DNA of 64,000 bases from assembly GCA_903813345.2 (NCBI GenBank), contig CAIIXF020000009.1, positions 5,076,030 to 5,140,029 on the forward strand, read 5' to 3'. The first letter of the stretch is position 1. The number at the start of each line of letters is the position of its first letter. The notes beneath the pieces were generated by a model. That model made no database searches, had not been told where the DNA came from, and saw only the letters and a list, made by a program, of their open reading frames with translations. Shown here in pieces: positions 41,125-53,401 of this stretch. The DNA comes from Owenia fusiformis. Its lineage: Eukaryota > Annelida > Polychaeta > Sabellida > Oweniidae. The translations under genes and the position numbers were made by a program.

Positions 41125-41625
41125 GCAGGGTATTTCAAAGGAACTAAAAGCGGAAATGAAGTCTCACTTTTGTTCTTCATAGTATTCCCAATGGATTAAT
41201 AAGTACCTGATATTTCATTTGACACCAAAAACAGCTCAAACAGACCACATCAGAGTTGACACTAGATCATGAACAAATATTTTCGATCTATCAATTTATA
41301 TATGTCAAGTTTTTAGCAATGCCATTGAAAGATGGCATTGTTGTTTGCATAAATTATCCATTCATTTTTGATAGGATTTTCAACCATACGCAATCTTTTA
41401 ATCCAAGAGTTATTTAAAAACATACACTTTGTGAAAAGTGGTAATTCACTTCTTTTGATCTCTGAACTTCAAATGCTGTTTTCTACGCGAGTAATTTTTT
41501 TTTATCACTTCAGTATTGACCCAAATTAAAGTTTTTATCATATTTGATAGAGTGTGTGAGTAACATGTCTCAAATAATATTTTGTCCTTTTTCCTTCAAA
41601 AATAGGCGCATTGCCTGTTTAAATT
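41125..41625. mobile_element. 500-bp interspersed element, copy in plus orientation
   Basis: The inverted counterpart lies at 46776-47270, with shared AATGAAGTCTCACTTT, CAAACAGACCACATCAGA and GGCGCATTGCCTGTTTAA. It is inserted between two units of the 330-bp array. The class is unknown. Confidence 0.75.
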
Positions 41626-41917
41626 AATTTGTTATTTTAAGCCTTTTACTACCCCCAATTTAATTTTGAGTATACCTCATTTCAAGAGGATTCTCTCATA
41701 ACTTTTACAGTAGTATATCAAAGACTATTAAACAATTCCATATCATTGTTCTAAATTCATTCCATAGATCCAGAAAGTATGACAGTCATGTGTCCTATTT
41801 ATGTTGAGGAAAAAATCATAACAGCCTCACCCCTTCTTCAACAGAGGGTAGGGGTCAACATGAAAAATTATTTAGTGATTATATTATTATTTGCAAACTC
41901 TTTTTTATCATGCTTAA

Positions 41918-42653
41918 GGTGCTATGGAAGTTAACAGGAAATGACAAAACAGGAAGTGAATTTTTTTGTACTTTTAGACATTTTTTGAACAAAGATAACA
42001 GAGTTCTGGTTTGACCTCCAGTCAATTTAACTATTACCACATATCATTTACATGACCAGGATCACAATGTGCATGGTCAGAATGACCCTAAACATGATGA
42101 AATAACCTTTTTAGCCCTTTGAAAGTGTGACTGAAAAAAGGCTAAAAGTAGGAGCTAGGGAAGGTCACTGATCAGAATCTTTTGAATTTTTCAGAAAATG
42201 TGCCTAATATAATGCTCTAACTGATACAATCTTTGAAATTATAGAAAATTGTCTTAAACAAAAATGGCGGTCATAAAAAGGAAAATAGATCGCTTTCAAA
42301 TCAGTTTTTTCATTTTTTTTCTTTTTCTATGAATGATATTAAATTTTCAAAGATTGTATCATTTAGAGCAATATATTGGGCACATTTTCTGAAAAATTTC
42401 GAAAGATTCTGTTCAGTGACCTTTCCTACCTCCTTCTTTTACCTATTTTTCAGTCACATTTTCAGAGGGCTGAAAAGGTTATTTCATCATGTTTAGGGTC
42501 ATTCTGACCATGAACATTGTGATCCTGGACCTGTAAATGGTATTTGAAACTAGTTGAACTGACTGGAGGTCAAAACAGAACTCTGTTATCTTTGTTCAAA
42601 AAATGTCTAAAAATGCAATTTTTTTGTCATTTCCTGTTAACTTCCATAGCACC
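41918..42653. mobile_element. 736-bp palindromic MITE with TTAA target duplication
   Basis: The termini GGTGCTATGGAAGTTAACAG and its complement extend into ~330-bp inverted arms. TTAA flanks both sides (41914-41917 and 42654-42657). Removing the element restores the array sequence of neighbouring units. TTAA duplication points to the piggyBac superfamily. Confidence 0.75.
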
Positions 42654-44156
42654 TTAAAATGGTCAATTAATATACAGTTTGCTATTTATTAGACATTTTG
42701 AAAGACATTTGGAATTTACTTGTGATCTTAAGCTTTTTACTAACCCCAATTCAGTGTTGAGTGTACCTATTATCAAGAATATTCACTCATATTTTTTTAA
42801 TCGAATTGATACGAATGAAAATAAATCAACAACATTGCTTGAGTATCATTTGATCGATCCAGAAAGTAAGACAGTGATTTGTCTGATCAATATTGAGAAA
42901 AAAATCACAAGAACCCAACCCCTTCTTCAACAGGTGGTAAGGCTGTGGGGGGGGGGGGGGGTCATTATGAAAAAGTATTTTGTGAGTACATTATTTGTGC
43001 AAACTCTTTTTTATCATGCCTAAGATGGTTAATTGGATGAAAATTCACTTTTATTAAACATTAAATGTTTAACATTTTATCAAACAATTAATTTTTGATT
43101 TTTAGCCTTTAACTACCCCCCAATTCAATGCTGAGTACACCTTATTTCCAAAGTATTCTCTCATAACTTTTTTGCAGTCTATGGACACCTATGAAAAGAT
43201 TGCACAACATTGCTCAAAAATCATTTGATGCATCCAGAAAGTATTATATTATTAGAAAGTACATTGATACAAAGAAAAAATCCTAACAGCACCATCCCTT
43301 CTTCAACAGAAGGGTGGGGAAAATATTTAGTGAGCATATTATTTGTGCGATCTTTTTAAGCAAAATTCACTTACAGATTTTTTGCATCTCATTGATGCCA
43401 ATGGAAAAATCCACAACATTGCTTAAGTTCCATATGATAGATCCAGAAAGTATGACAGCGATGTGCCCAATTGATGTACAGAAAAAAATCACAAAGAACC
43501 CCACCCCTTCTTCAACAGGGTATAGGGGGTCAATATGAAAAATATACTTAGTAGGTCCATTATTTGTGCAAACTCTTTTTACCATACCCCAAGATGATCA
43601 ATTAATATAAAGTTCCCTATTTTTTAGACATTTTGTCAGATATTTTGAATTGATTTTTTTATTTTCAGCCTTTTACTTCCCCCTCCCTACAATTCAATGT
43701 TAACAATTTCATGAGTTTTCTCTCATAACTTTTTAATCTATAGTGCATTGAACGCAATACAAAATTCAACAACATTGCTAGATTATCATTTGATAGATCC
43801 ATAAATTATGACAGTGATATGTCTAATAGATATGGAGAGAAAATTTCATAATAATCCCATCCCTGTTTCAACAGAGAGTGGGGGTCAGTATGAAAAATAG
43901 TCAGTGAGTAGATTATTTGCGCAAACTATTTTTTTCATGCCTAAGATGATCTGTAAACTTCACCTTTTTATTAGGTATTCTGCAGGGTATTTAGAATTGA
44001 TTTGTGATATTAATCCTTTTACCCCTCTCCAAATTCATTGTTGTGTACATAATGGAATCCAATGAAAAAATCTCATTACATTAGTGATATATCATTTTAT
44101 AGATCCAGAAATCATGACAGTGATGTATCTCAATAATATGAACATATAAGTTCATA

Positions 44157-45203
44157 GTACCCCGGACAGGTTGAATGATGCAGTTGTATTTTTACTCCAT
44201 ATTTGCAATAGAACTATTCTTATTGAAATTTACAGGATTTATTCTATAGACAATTTCCAACAAATAAAATTAATATCTTATCAAAATTTCCAATTTTATG
44301 ATTTTGACAGGCTTTTTTCAAAAACACTTCACTGTCAATAAAATACAGGTTTTGCTTGAACAATTGAACTTTTGAAACGTCATTTCAAATATTATCTGGC
44401 AATTGAATTTTCAACCGCCTAAAGTCTTTCCAGATATATTTGTTTGTTGCAAATTTAACAATCATGGCTGATTATTGTTTTTCATTTTGGTCATATTCAA
44501 TATTATTTCAGTGCATTAGGCCAATAAAACTTGTTGCTCTGGGTCTCATTTAGAGAAACGTCCCCTAGATTGCCCAGATAGAGGAGGTCAATCTTCTTGT
44601 CAACAGACAAGAGTTCAACCCGATCAAACTGTTCAATGCTGTCCAAAATGAGGTAAAACATCACGAATCTCCAAGTATTCCCAGCAGAGATGTTAATATA
44701 GCTGTGTCAAATTCTATCATGAAATTGTCAGCGAAACCTGACATATTCAAAGCATTGTACAATTTACGTGCCACAGGGTTACATGCTGAGTGATAGTGGC
44801 GGAAAGGCCCAATGCATGGCGAAAGAATGCTTTATCAGAGGAAACATGACCCAGAGTGACAAGTTTTTCATCGGCCAAATGCACTGTAATAATATTATTG
44901 AATATAACAAAAATTAACAACACTTATCAGCCATAATTAATATGGCATCAAACACATCTGGACTTTAGGCGGCCAAAAATTCAAAAGCTAGACAATCTTT
45001 GGAATGACGTTAAAAGATCAATTGTTCAAACAAAAACATGTATTTTATTGACAAATCATAAAATTAGGAATTTCTTTAAAATATTTTTTTTCCATGTTGG
45101 AAATTGTCTCCAGAATAAAACATGAAAATTTCAATAAGAATGGTTGTTCTATTGCAAATATAGGGTAAAAACATGACTGCATCATACAACCTGTCCGGGG
45201 TAC
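44157..45203. mobile_element. 1.05-kb inverted-repeat element carrying unique cargo
   Basis: The ends GTACCCCGGACAGGTTG and CAACCTGTCCGGGGTAC are inverted and flanked by TA. Arms of ~330 bp pair (44157-44500 and 44880-45203). The ~350-bp centre is not palindromic and contains a 74-codon open frame. Confidence 0.75.
44569..44793 (+). other. Open frame in the centre of the inverted-repeat element
   Basis: Seventy-four codons without an initial ATG run from just after a TAG to a TGA. They encode EEVNLLVNRQEFNPIKLFNA and later NSIMKLSAKPDIFKALYNLR, compositionally protein-like. A CCCAG dinucleotide context just before (44572-44577) could be an old splice acceptor. This may be a captured exon or a remnant of the element's own gene; I do not recognise it. 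Confidence 0.4.
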
Positions 45204-45205
45204 TA

Positions 45206-46020
45206 TAAACATTACTCCACCCCCATCAACAAGGTGTCAATGGAGGGATTTAATAATGATTCATACATGTACATACATTACCCACTATATTGCATCAACC
45301 ATGATATTTCTTTTACTATTATTAGGTATGTCTTTTAACAAATCTTTCATTTAAAAACTGATCCTTATGTGGGGGGCCCTCGAGAAATGTACAATTTAAC
45401 TTGATTTTTACCATTACAGACCATTTCATGCTCATAGATAGTCTAAGATAGATCATCATACACTATGGCCAATCATGGTATTCTGTGCATCTTATGGTGG
45501 ATTTAAACAATCGATTCATCCTTCTTGCAATTAAATAATATGATTACAGTATTTTTATGGTAAACTTTGACCATTAAAAAACCAATGGCCTCGAACTGCC
45601 ATGCTACATTAACATAAAGCTGTTTGACTATACAAGTACTGTATAAGACTGTGAGATGAACAAAACATGTTTAATTTGAGGCACAGTTATACAGTTATGG
45701 TAAATTGCAAAATTTCAGATGAGAGATTCAGGGAGAGATTGTTAACCCCCCCCCCCACACACAAACACTGAATAGGCAAAATCCTTTTTCTGCATCATTA
45801 ATATTTTTATAATATGAAATCAATTTGGACATAAAGATTCATTTTTTAGCTGAATTTTCTTGATTAAGCATCAAAAGACTTTAGAATAGTGATATAATAT
45901 CCTCAAAATTAATGTTAACAAAATTTGAAAAGATGGACATCAAAGGGTTAAAATATCAATTTTGTGATAAACAACTAATTCCTATGATCATTACCTAATA
46001 GTATCAGTTATTTCATGAAA
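45206..46020. other. AT-rich spacer
   Basis: No gene or clear repeat. A poly-C run occurs at about 45745-45754. Confidence 0.5.
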
Positions 46021-47690
46021 ATCTGGGAGTTTGCTCTTTAACTCTCCCCTCCCCCAGAGCCTCTCCAGAGGTGGGAGTAAAACATTAATTTTCGAGGAAA
46101 AAGTGAGCGAGAAACTTGCTCTGATGGATTTTTCATCTAAAATCAAAATATTAATGAAATTAAATGGCTTAATTTCTGCAGGAATTCAAACAAAAAGGAA
46201 CATGAAGATCCTGGACTACCCCCCCCTCTCCCTTGTTGCTTCTTGGCTTAGTTGGCTAAGAATTTTTTCTCTGTATTAAATGATTCCTACATTTTGAAAT
46301 TCATTGAGCTTATAGAATGATATCAGAGCTCGCTTCCTGAATTTTCCATCAATATATATGAAAAGATCTTAGAATTATGACAAAATATCATCAAAATCCA
46401 TGTTTCCAACAAGAATCACTTGACATTAAGGGATCAAAATATGAGTTTTGCAAGGTAAAATACATTTTAAAAATACTTGAAACTAATTTTCTTTATATCT
46501 TTTAACTGAATGAACATAGTTCATGGTTGTATTATGAACAACTGTTCACAAAATATATTTTTTGCTTTGCCCCCCTGCTACCCCTTGGGGGTGAGGTTAA
46601 AACATAATTTTATGGCACAAAAAGTGACCCACGAATTTGCTCAGGTAGATTTTTTCATTTGATACAACTAATATATTCATAAAATCACAAGATTTGAACA
46701 AAAGAAATGCTTAGACTACTTGGCAGGGACAATATACTTAACCCCCCCCCCCCACTCTTGCTTCTTAGTTTACCAGTTAAACAGGCAATGCGCCTATTTT
46801 TGAAGGAAAAAGGACAAAATATTATTTGAGACATGTCACTCACACAGTCAATCAAATATGATAAAAACTTTTATTTGGGATAATACTGATGTGAAAAAAA
46901 AATTACTTGCATAGAAAACAGCATTTGAAGTTCAGAGATTGAAAAAAGTGAATTACCACTTTTCACAAAGTGTATGTTTTAAATAACTCTTGGATTAAAA
47001 GATGGCGTATGCTTGAAAATCCTATCAAAAATGAATGGATAATTAATGCAAACAACAATGCCATCTTTCTATCGCATTGCTTAAAACTTGACATATAAAA
47101 ATTGATAGATCAAAAATATTTTTTCATGATCTAGTGTCAATTCTGATGTGGTCTGTTTGAGCTGTTTTTGGTGTCAAATGAAAGATCAGGTACTTATTTA
47201 TCCATTGGAAATACTATGAAGATTTAAAGTGAGACTTCATTTACGCACCTTATCCCTTTAAATAGTTTTTTTCTCCATTATTAATAATTTTGATAATTTG
47301 AAATTTTAAGGACTTGTGGAGGCATACTAGAGCTCTCTTCCTGATTTTTTCATAAATATTGAAAAATCTTTTAATTATGACAAAATATCTTCAAAATTAA
47401 TGTTACCAACATTGTTAATTACTGAATATTAGATAATTTAATTATTGATTTTACAAGTTAATATGAACAAAAAACAACTTAAACTGCTTTCTAATATATT
47501 TACTTCTTGAATCAACTTTTTTTATGTTGTTATATGAAAAGTTTTTCAGGGACAAAAAGTGACCGACAAACTTGCTCGGGCGGATATTTTTATTCCAAAC
47601 AATCAATATATTCATGAAATCATAATGGCTTAATTTCTTCATCGTTTCGAACAAAACAAAACGAAGAGCCTAGACTACTAGTTAATGATT
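46021..47690. repeat. Degenerate ~400-bp tandem repeats
   Basis: Three blocks (about 46021-46300, 46310-46770 and 47275-47690) share AAGTGACC(C/G)AC(G/A)AA(A/T)TTGCTC, TTCATGAAATCATAATGGCT-like and GACTACT motifs. They relate loosely to the 40-44 kb array. The second block contains a poly-C run at 46743-46752. Confidence 0.6.
46776..47270. mobile_element. 500-bp interspersed element, inverted copy
   Basis: Reverse complement of 41125-41625, beginning TTAAACAGGCAATGCGCC and ending GTGAGACTTCATTTACGCAC. Confidence 0.75.
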
Positions 47691-48022
47691 AATGATTAAT
47701 AAAAAAAAACAAACTGATACATGCATTTTAAAGGAAACCAAACGCTGTACTTTGTTCTTTTCAGAAAACACCTTATGCAAAGTTCAAGGTGATTTTGGTC
47801 TCAGATTAAACTGAGTAAAATATTCAAAAATAAGAATGTTTAACATATAAATGAATCCAAGAAATACAGCTGTACATTTAAGCAAGTGTTTAATTGTAAA
47901 AAGAATCTTTTTTTTATCAACTTTACATGAAACTGATCACCATATGATCAAAACAATCATGACAAAATTGGGTTGAAAGCAAGAATCTATCTAGTACATG
48001 TATATGAAGAATATTCAGACTA

Positions 48023-48524
48023 CAGTAAAACCTGTGTAATCTGAACGCCATTTGGGACCGGCTAAAAGCGTTCAGATTAGGAGGTGTTCACATTTCAAGG
48101 TTTTTGCATTCGCAATATTCCGGATTCTGAAGAAATGTGAACACATTCTCAGTATATATTTATAGTTCTTCTGACCACATAGCTTTATGGCATTCCTGAA
48201 ATTTGAAAATTCAATTCAAATGTATCTAGTCATGCTTTAAAGTCCCATTATAATTGAGACCATTCAAGATTTTTTCCCAAAGTTTTGATATCATGATAAT
48301 ATTTGAGCAATTCTGTATGAAAAATCAGAAATTTTATGAAAAGTGTTCAGATTAGACAAGTGAATTTTTCAAATATGACTGTTCACTGTTTAAATTGAGA
48401 GGTGTTCACATTATAAGTTTTTTTAACATGGCAGTCAATGGGAGGGAAAAATGGGACCGAAAAAAAATTTTCAGATTGGGAGGTGTTCGGATTAGCCAGG
48501 TGTTCAGATATACAGGTTCTACTG
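48023..48524. mobile_element. 502-bp pogo/Tigger-like MITE
   Basis: The ends CAGTAAAACCTGTGTAATCT and the complement of the right end (CAGTAGAACCTGTATATCTG) match closely. The element is flanked by TA. CAG termini and TA target suit the pogo branch of Tc1/mariner. No transposase remains. Confidence 0.75.
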
Positions 48525-49082
48525 TATTCTAATTAATCAAGGATTGGATGATGTTTTACTTGAGATGATATTGATTGTTTTGACTCATATCATAAAATCA
48601 AATATTATGAAATATCTATTTCACAAGTAGCCAACCATGATCTTGACAAATGTAGCAATAAACATTAAAAGGTACTATTCATCCAAACTTTCTTAGTTCA
48701 TTGAAAACATAGAAAATTACCCTAAATATGCTTTAAAGGGTAGATGAAATCTATGCCAATCGTGAAAGAATTCTTTATCTGAGCCCAAATTATAAAAGTT
48801 ACACAAATAGCTCATTAATATAACAAGTAAAATGCATTCTTATGAAAGTGGAGTATATAGTGTTGTAACACAATACTGATACCATGAGAGCAGAAATTGA
48901 GAAAGAATTACTTTGTTTTTTCATCAAAATTATACATTCTGGAACAGTATGATTAATCATTAAAACATGTGAAGTGTCACATTCAAATGTTATAGTTTTA
49001 AGAATATCTTAAAAATCTTTAAGAATAAAATGTGGGCAGCAAAAATCTTCGAAGTTGAAATTGCCAATTATATATAAATGTA
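48525..49082. other. AT-rich spacer
   Basis: Nothing recognised. Confidence 0.5.
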
Positions 49083-51972
49083 CAGGGTGGTCAAACGGCA
49101 TCCCTAGTTTTTCCTAATATCTTTGTCATTCTAAGAAATAACTCCCTGATATTTTACACAGTTGTACATCATTCAATTTCCTACCAACCTGTCATATTTC
49201 ATGACCATCGGACTGATAGTCACAATATTACTGCATTTTAAGCAACATGCCCCAGATGGCCACTTTCGGGCTCTCTGAGCTGGTCTGTTATTCAAATGAA
49301 CTCCATTTCCAACTTGATGCACTGGTAAACTCTAGTAATTTTTATTCTTGGGGAGCCAAGCACTTGATGAAGTAGTGGAGAGGCACCTTCACACAGACAG
49401 ATGCACAGTTTAGTGTGTTCTCAGAAGATAGGGTCCTTTACCTTTGATGATACCAACGGATATGCAATAACTGTCTAGGTGAACCCAGGGGGGTTGATAG
49501 GCAGCAACAGTGGTTCCAACAAGACAGAACCATACCCCATACACCCAATGATGCACAATAATGGCTTTGGGACCACTTCAATGACCACATTATCAGCAGT
49601 ACAACAGACAATGAATGGGCACCCCATATTCCAGATTTGGCCCTATTTAATCTTTACCAGTGGGGATAAGGGTTCGCGCTATCCATTTAAATTTCTGAGT
49701 CCCAGGGACACAACCCATTTGAAAAATTTGAGTCCCGTCTAATTTTTTTGGGTCGCTCATATTTCTTCACAAGGTTCAAGAAAAATATTGTGAAAGTGAA
49801 AATAAAGTGGGCGATAATAGAGTGCTTACATCAAAATGGGATAATGAAACAATTATTTCAAGCCACTTGCCACTATTTTGGACTGACTGAGAGACATATG
49901 GACAAATCGATGTTAAGTAAAATGGCTGAAAAAAACCGGATATAATTTTTTGCCAATTATTTGTAACAAAATTATTTCATACAACTACCCTTTACAGTGA
50001 CATGGCTTTTTGCAATGCAAGACACCTGAAATTATTTGTAAAGCTAGGAAATGGGCCAAAATTGAATTTTGCGAGACAAAAATGGCGACCATTTTGAAAT
50101 CAGGCAAGCTTTTGAACCAGGAGTCATAGTCATAGTTTTTTGTATTGATGTTGAACAAAAATATCTTGAAACTGGAATCCTATCGACAGAGGTTTTAAGC
50201 AAATGGTCCAAAAGAGGATTTCGCGAGACAGATGGACAAATCAATGTTAATTAAAATGGCTTTTAATAAAAATAAAAAAAAACGTATATGATATTTTGCC
50301 GACTTTTTGTAACAAAATTATTTCATACAACTTCCCTTTACATTGACATGGCTTTTTACAATGCAGGACAGCTGAAATTATTTGTACAGCTAGGAAATGG
50401 GCAAAAAGTGAATTTCCTGAAACAAGAATGGCGACCATTTTGAAAATAGGCGAGCTTTTGAACCAAGAGTCATAGGAGAGTTTTTTGTATTGATGTTGAA
50501 CAAAATTAACTTAAAACGGGAATCCTATCGACAGAGGGTTTAAGGCAAATGGTCCAAAAGTGGATTTTGCGAGACAAATGGACAAATCAATGTTAACTAA
50601 AATGGCTGAGAATAAAAAAAATGGATATAATTTTTCGCTGATTTTTCGTAACAAAATTATTTCATACATCTACTCTTTACACTGACATGGATTTTTACAA
50701 TGTAGGACACTTGAAATTATTTGTAAAGCTAGGAAATGGGCCAAAATTGGCGACCATTTTGAAAATAGGCGAGCTTTTGAACCAGGAGTCATAGGGGAGT
50801 TTTCTGTATTGATGTTGAACAGAAATAACTTAAAACAGGAATCCTATCGACAGAGGTTTTAAAACGTGCCACTATTGTTGACGGACGGACGGATGGACGG
50901 ACAGACAGACGGACAAGTGAGTGATTGCAAAAGCTAAAAAATGACATATATTGTAATTCGATGCATCCTCCCGATAAATATCTATCATTGGGTCCTTTTC
51001 ACACAATTCTTAAGTAATGTTATACCAAAATAGAAATGAATGAAGATAAATGCTCAAATTAAGAGTTTTGTTTTCACATTTTACCAAATCGAGATCTTCA
51101 AGGTCATGTCAAAACTTTTGCTTCTTTTTATTAACATTTCTCCTTATTCTGACAATTTTTAGATGAAAAACATTGATCTATCATTAAACAATTATCTTGA
51201 TGTATAACATTAGATAGATATATAATGGTCTCTAGTGGAAATAAGAAAGATAATCGTGAAAACAAGTCTTTCAATTCGCGGGGCTCCACTGGGGATTTCT
51301 GCAATATTATGTTTTGATCTTCCATTTCTAATTTGGCATTTTCTGGAATACATCAGAACCAATCAAAATCCATGTTTCAGACTGGAAACCCTGTGAATCT
51401 TCGGTAGCCATGATAGCCAATCAGATTTGCCGATATAAATATACCTGGATCATTGCTCCTATATCAAGGTAGTGCGAGTTTGAAAATCTTGATGAAAATC
51501 ATGTTTCACCACTACTTTGCTGCAGTTAAAGTTATCTTGTAGCAGTTTATAATTTTTGCGTCCTAGGGACGTAAGTTGATTTTGATTTTAACGTCCAACT
51601 TTCTGAAATTTCCGTAAAAATGGCAAAAAACGGCATCAACGCGAACACTGGGGGATACCCCAAAGAGTGTAGGGTAATAACACCAGAAAGACATTTGACC
51701 TCAAAATAAAGATCACATGTGTCATTCAGGCCATACTTGCTGAGGAATGGTTTGGAAAATGTGTGCAGGTTTGCCCACAGCACGATATTTTGAAAACTGG
51801 GGCACCTTGTTTAAAGTGCTGTAACATTGCGACTATCAGTCCAATGTTCATGAAATAACACAGTCTAGTATGAAATTGAATGATGTAAATTTGTGCCAAA
51901 TATCAGGGCAAAATCTTAAAAATGACAAAGATATGAGGAAAAATTAGGATTGCCGTTTTTTTGACCACCCTG
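49083..51972 (+). mobile_element. Decayed mariner-like transposon with ~190-bp TIRs
   Basis: The ends CAGGGTGGTCAAACGGCAT and, inverted, CAGGGTGGTCAAAAAAACGG are flanked by TA. The inverted similarity extends ~190 bp. A broken transposase fragment lies at 49502-49665. Between 49740 and 50900 there are three ~340-bp tandem repeats (CGACAGAGGTTTTAA, GGCGACCATTTTGAAA) followed by a GGAC microsatellite (50880-50915), probably a later insertion. Confidence 0.75.
49502..49665 (+). pseudogene. Mariner-family transposase fragment
   Basis: The frame reads WFQQDRTIPHTPNDAQ, a stop at 49559-49561, then WLWDHFNDHIISS and EWAPHIPDLALFNLYQWG. This matches the conserved QQD..PH...W....F....I......P.SPDL.......WG region of mariner/Tc1 transposases. 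The in-frame stop and missing flanking domains mark it as dead. Confidence 0.8.
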
Positions 51973-51974
51973 TA

Positions 51975-52440
51975 GACAGTATAACACTATTTATCTAGTC
52001 TCACCAAAACTAGTGTTTGTTTGCTATAGAAGCAATAGACAGTGACAATACTTAGGCATGGCTGCAATATGTGAGTATGATTATGATTCTAAAAATTCCT
52101 AAACATTTAAATTGATACACATATAAAAATAATTCTCTATTTCTGATATGTGTTAATGAATGTAGTCACATTCTTTGTTTTTCTATTGTAACTGTCTTTC
52201 TAGACACAATCAAATAATAGATATTGATTTAAGTGACAATTTCAATGAGACAATAAAAATTCAAATATCATTATAATTATTGTATATCTTTATTTCTCAT
52301 AATGAAATGGGTATATATTTTAACAATGTGAAATACTAAATATTAATAGAACCTATTGATATTATACATTGTGATAGATCAATCTAACAATTTAGAATGT
52401 GTTATGTTGCCTTGTTTGAGTAAATAAATCATTTGAAAAA
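51975..52440. other. AT-rich spacer
   Basis: Nothing recognised. Confidence 0.5.
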
Positions 52441-52910
52441 GTAAAATATATTTAATTAATCAGTTGCAAGTAGGTAGTTACCATTTTCCCAGCCAGGTTG
52501 TTAATTTGGGTGAAATAACATTGCAAGGTATTATCAAGTTCCATTAAACTTGAATATTCTTAATTTTTAGTGGTTCATGTTTCATATTACTCTTTTATAT
52601 CTGATAGTTGTACAAATTAAAATATCTCCAGTAAAAGAAAATATTATGTGCACAACACAAGAAAAGATATTTCACTTTTTGTGTTTTACAACATGGGGAC
52701 TATGGGGAATCTCCCTGACCTAAATGTCACATTTTCGAAGAAAAATCAATTTGATGTATTTTTTCATGACGATTCCAAATTAAACATCAGTTAGACTGAA
52801 TTTTGAATTTCTAATGACAAAAATGAAGAGAGTTACTACTCGCATTTAGTTAATTGGATTATGGGCTTTAAACATTATAGTTTTCGCCTTTACACAGCAA
52901 ATGTGTATTT
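52440..52910. repeat. Interspersed repeat, direct copy of 63570-64000
   Basis: Shares TACAAATTAAAATAT, AAGAAAAGATATTTCACTTTT and GGGGAATCTCC(C/T)(T/C)GACCTA with 63570-63830. The family is unknown and continues past the window end. Confidence 0.75.
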
Positions 52911-53401
52911 ATCTTACAATGTTCTTTTTACTCAAATTCAGAAAGAGTCTCTTTAATAACTTGCAATAAACATGTATCTGCAATGGTAGTGCAACTTTAG
53001 TTGTTGCAATGAATGTACATTAGAGAAATGTGATAGATAGAAACCACGCAGGAGAGACATACATATATACCTATAGTTAGAAAGGGCCAGAAACCTTCTG
53101 GTGAGAGAAAAAGACATGTATGTACATGTATGTATTACATGTCATGTATGTATACACATACAGCACTGAATATAGTCATATTGAGGAAATTATTCTTATT
53201 TTCCCCATTGACACTTAAGAGATTAAGATTTTAAGATTTTAAACGGCAATATATCTTTCACCATGAGTACTTCCTGGCCATAAATATATCTGTTTATTAT
53301 TAAAACAATGTGTTTTATTTCAAGTGAAGTCCCCATGATTGTTAAATATGAATCCAGCTTTCTGGAAAATTATGAATTAGGATCCCACCTTGGCACATTT
53401 T

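Larger units (their letters stand above)
40330..44150. repeat. ~330-bp tandem repeats, eight degenerate units
   Basis: Each unit carries TTTTACTACCCCCAATTCAA, GATAGATCCAGAAAGTATGA, CACCCCTTCTTCAACAG and GGTCAATTAATATAAAGTTC-like blocks. Units start near 40461, 40800, 41620, 42655, 43020, 43360, 43600 and 43950. Two mobile elements interrupt the array (41125-41625 and 41918-42653). A poly-G run sits at 42948-42960. Confidence 0.8.
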
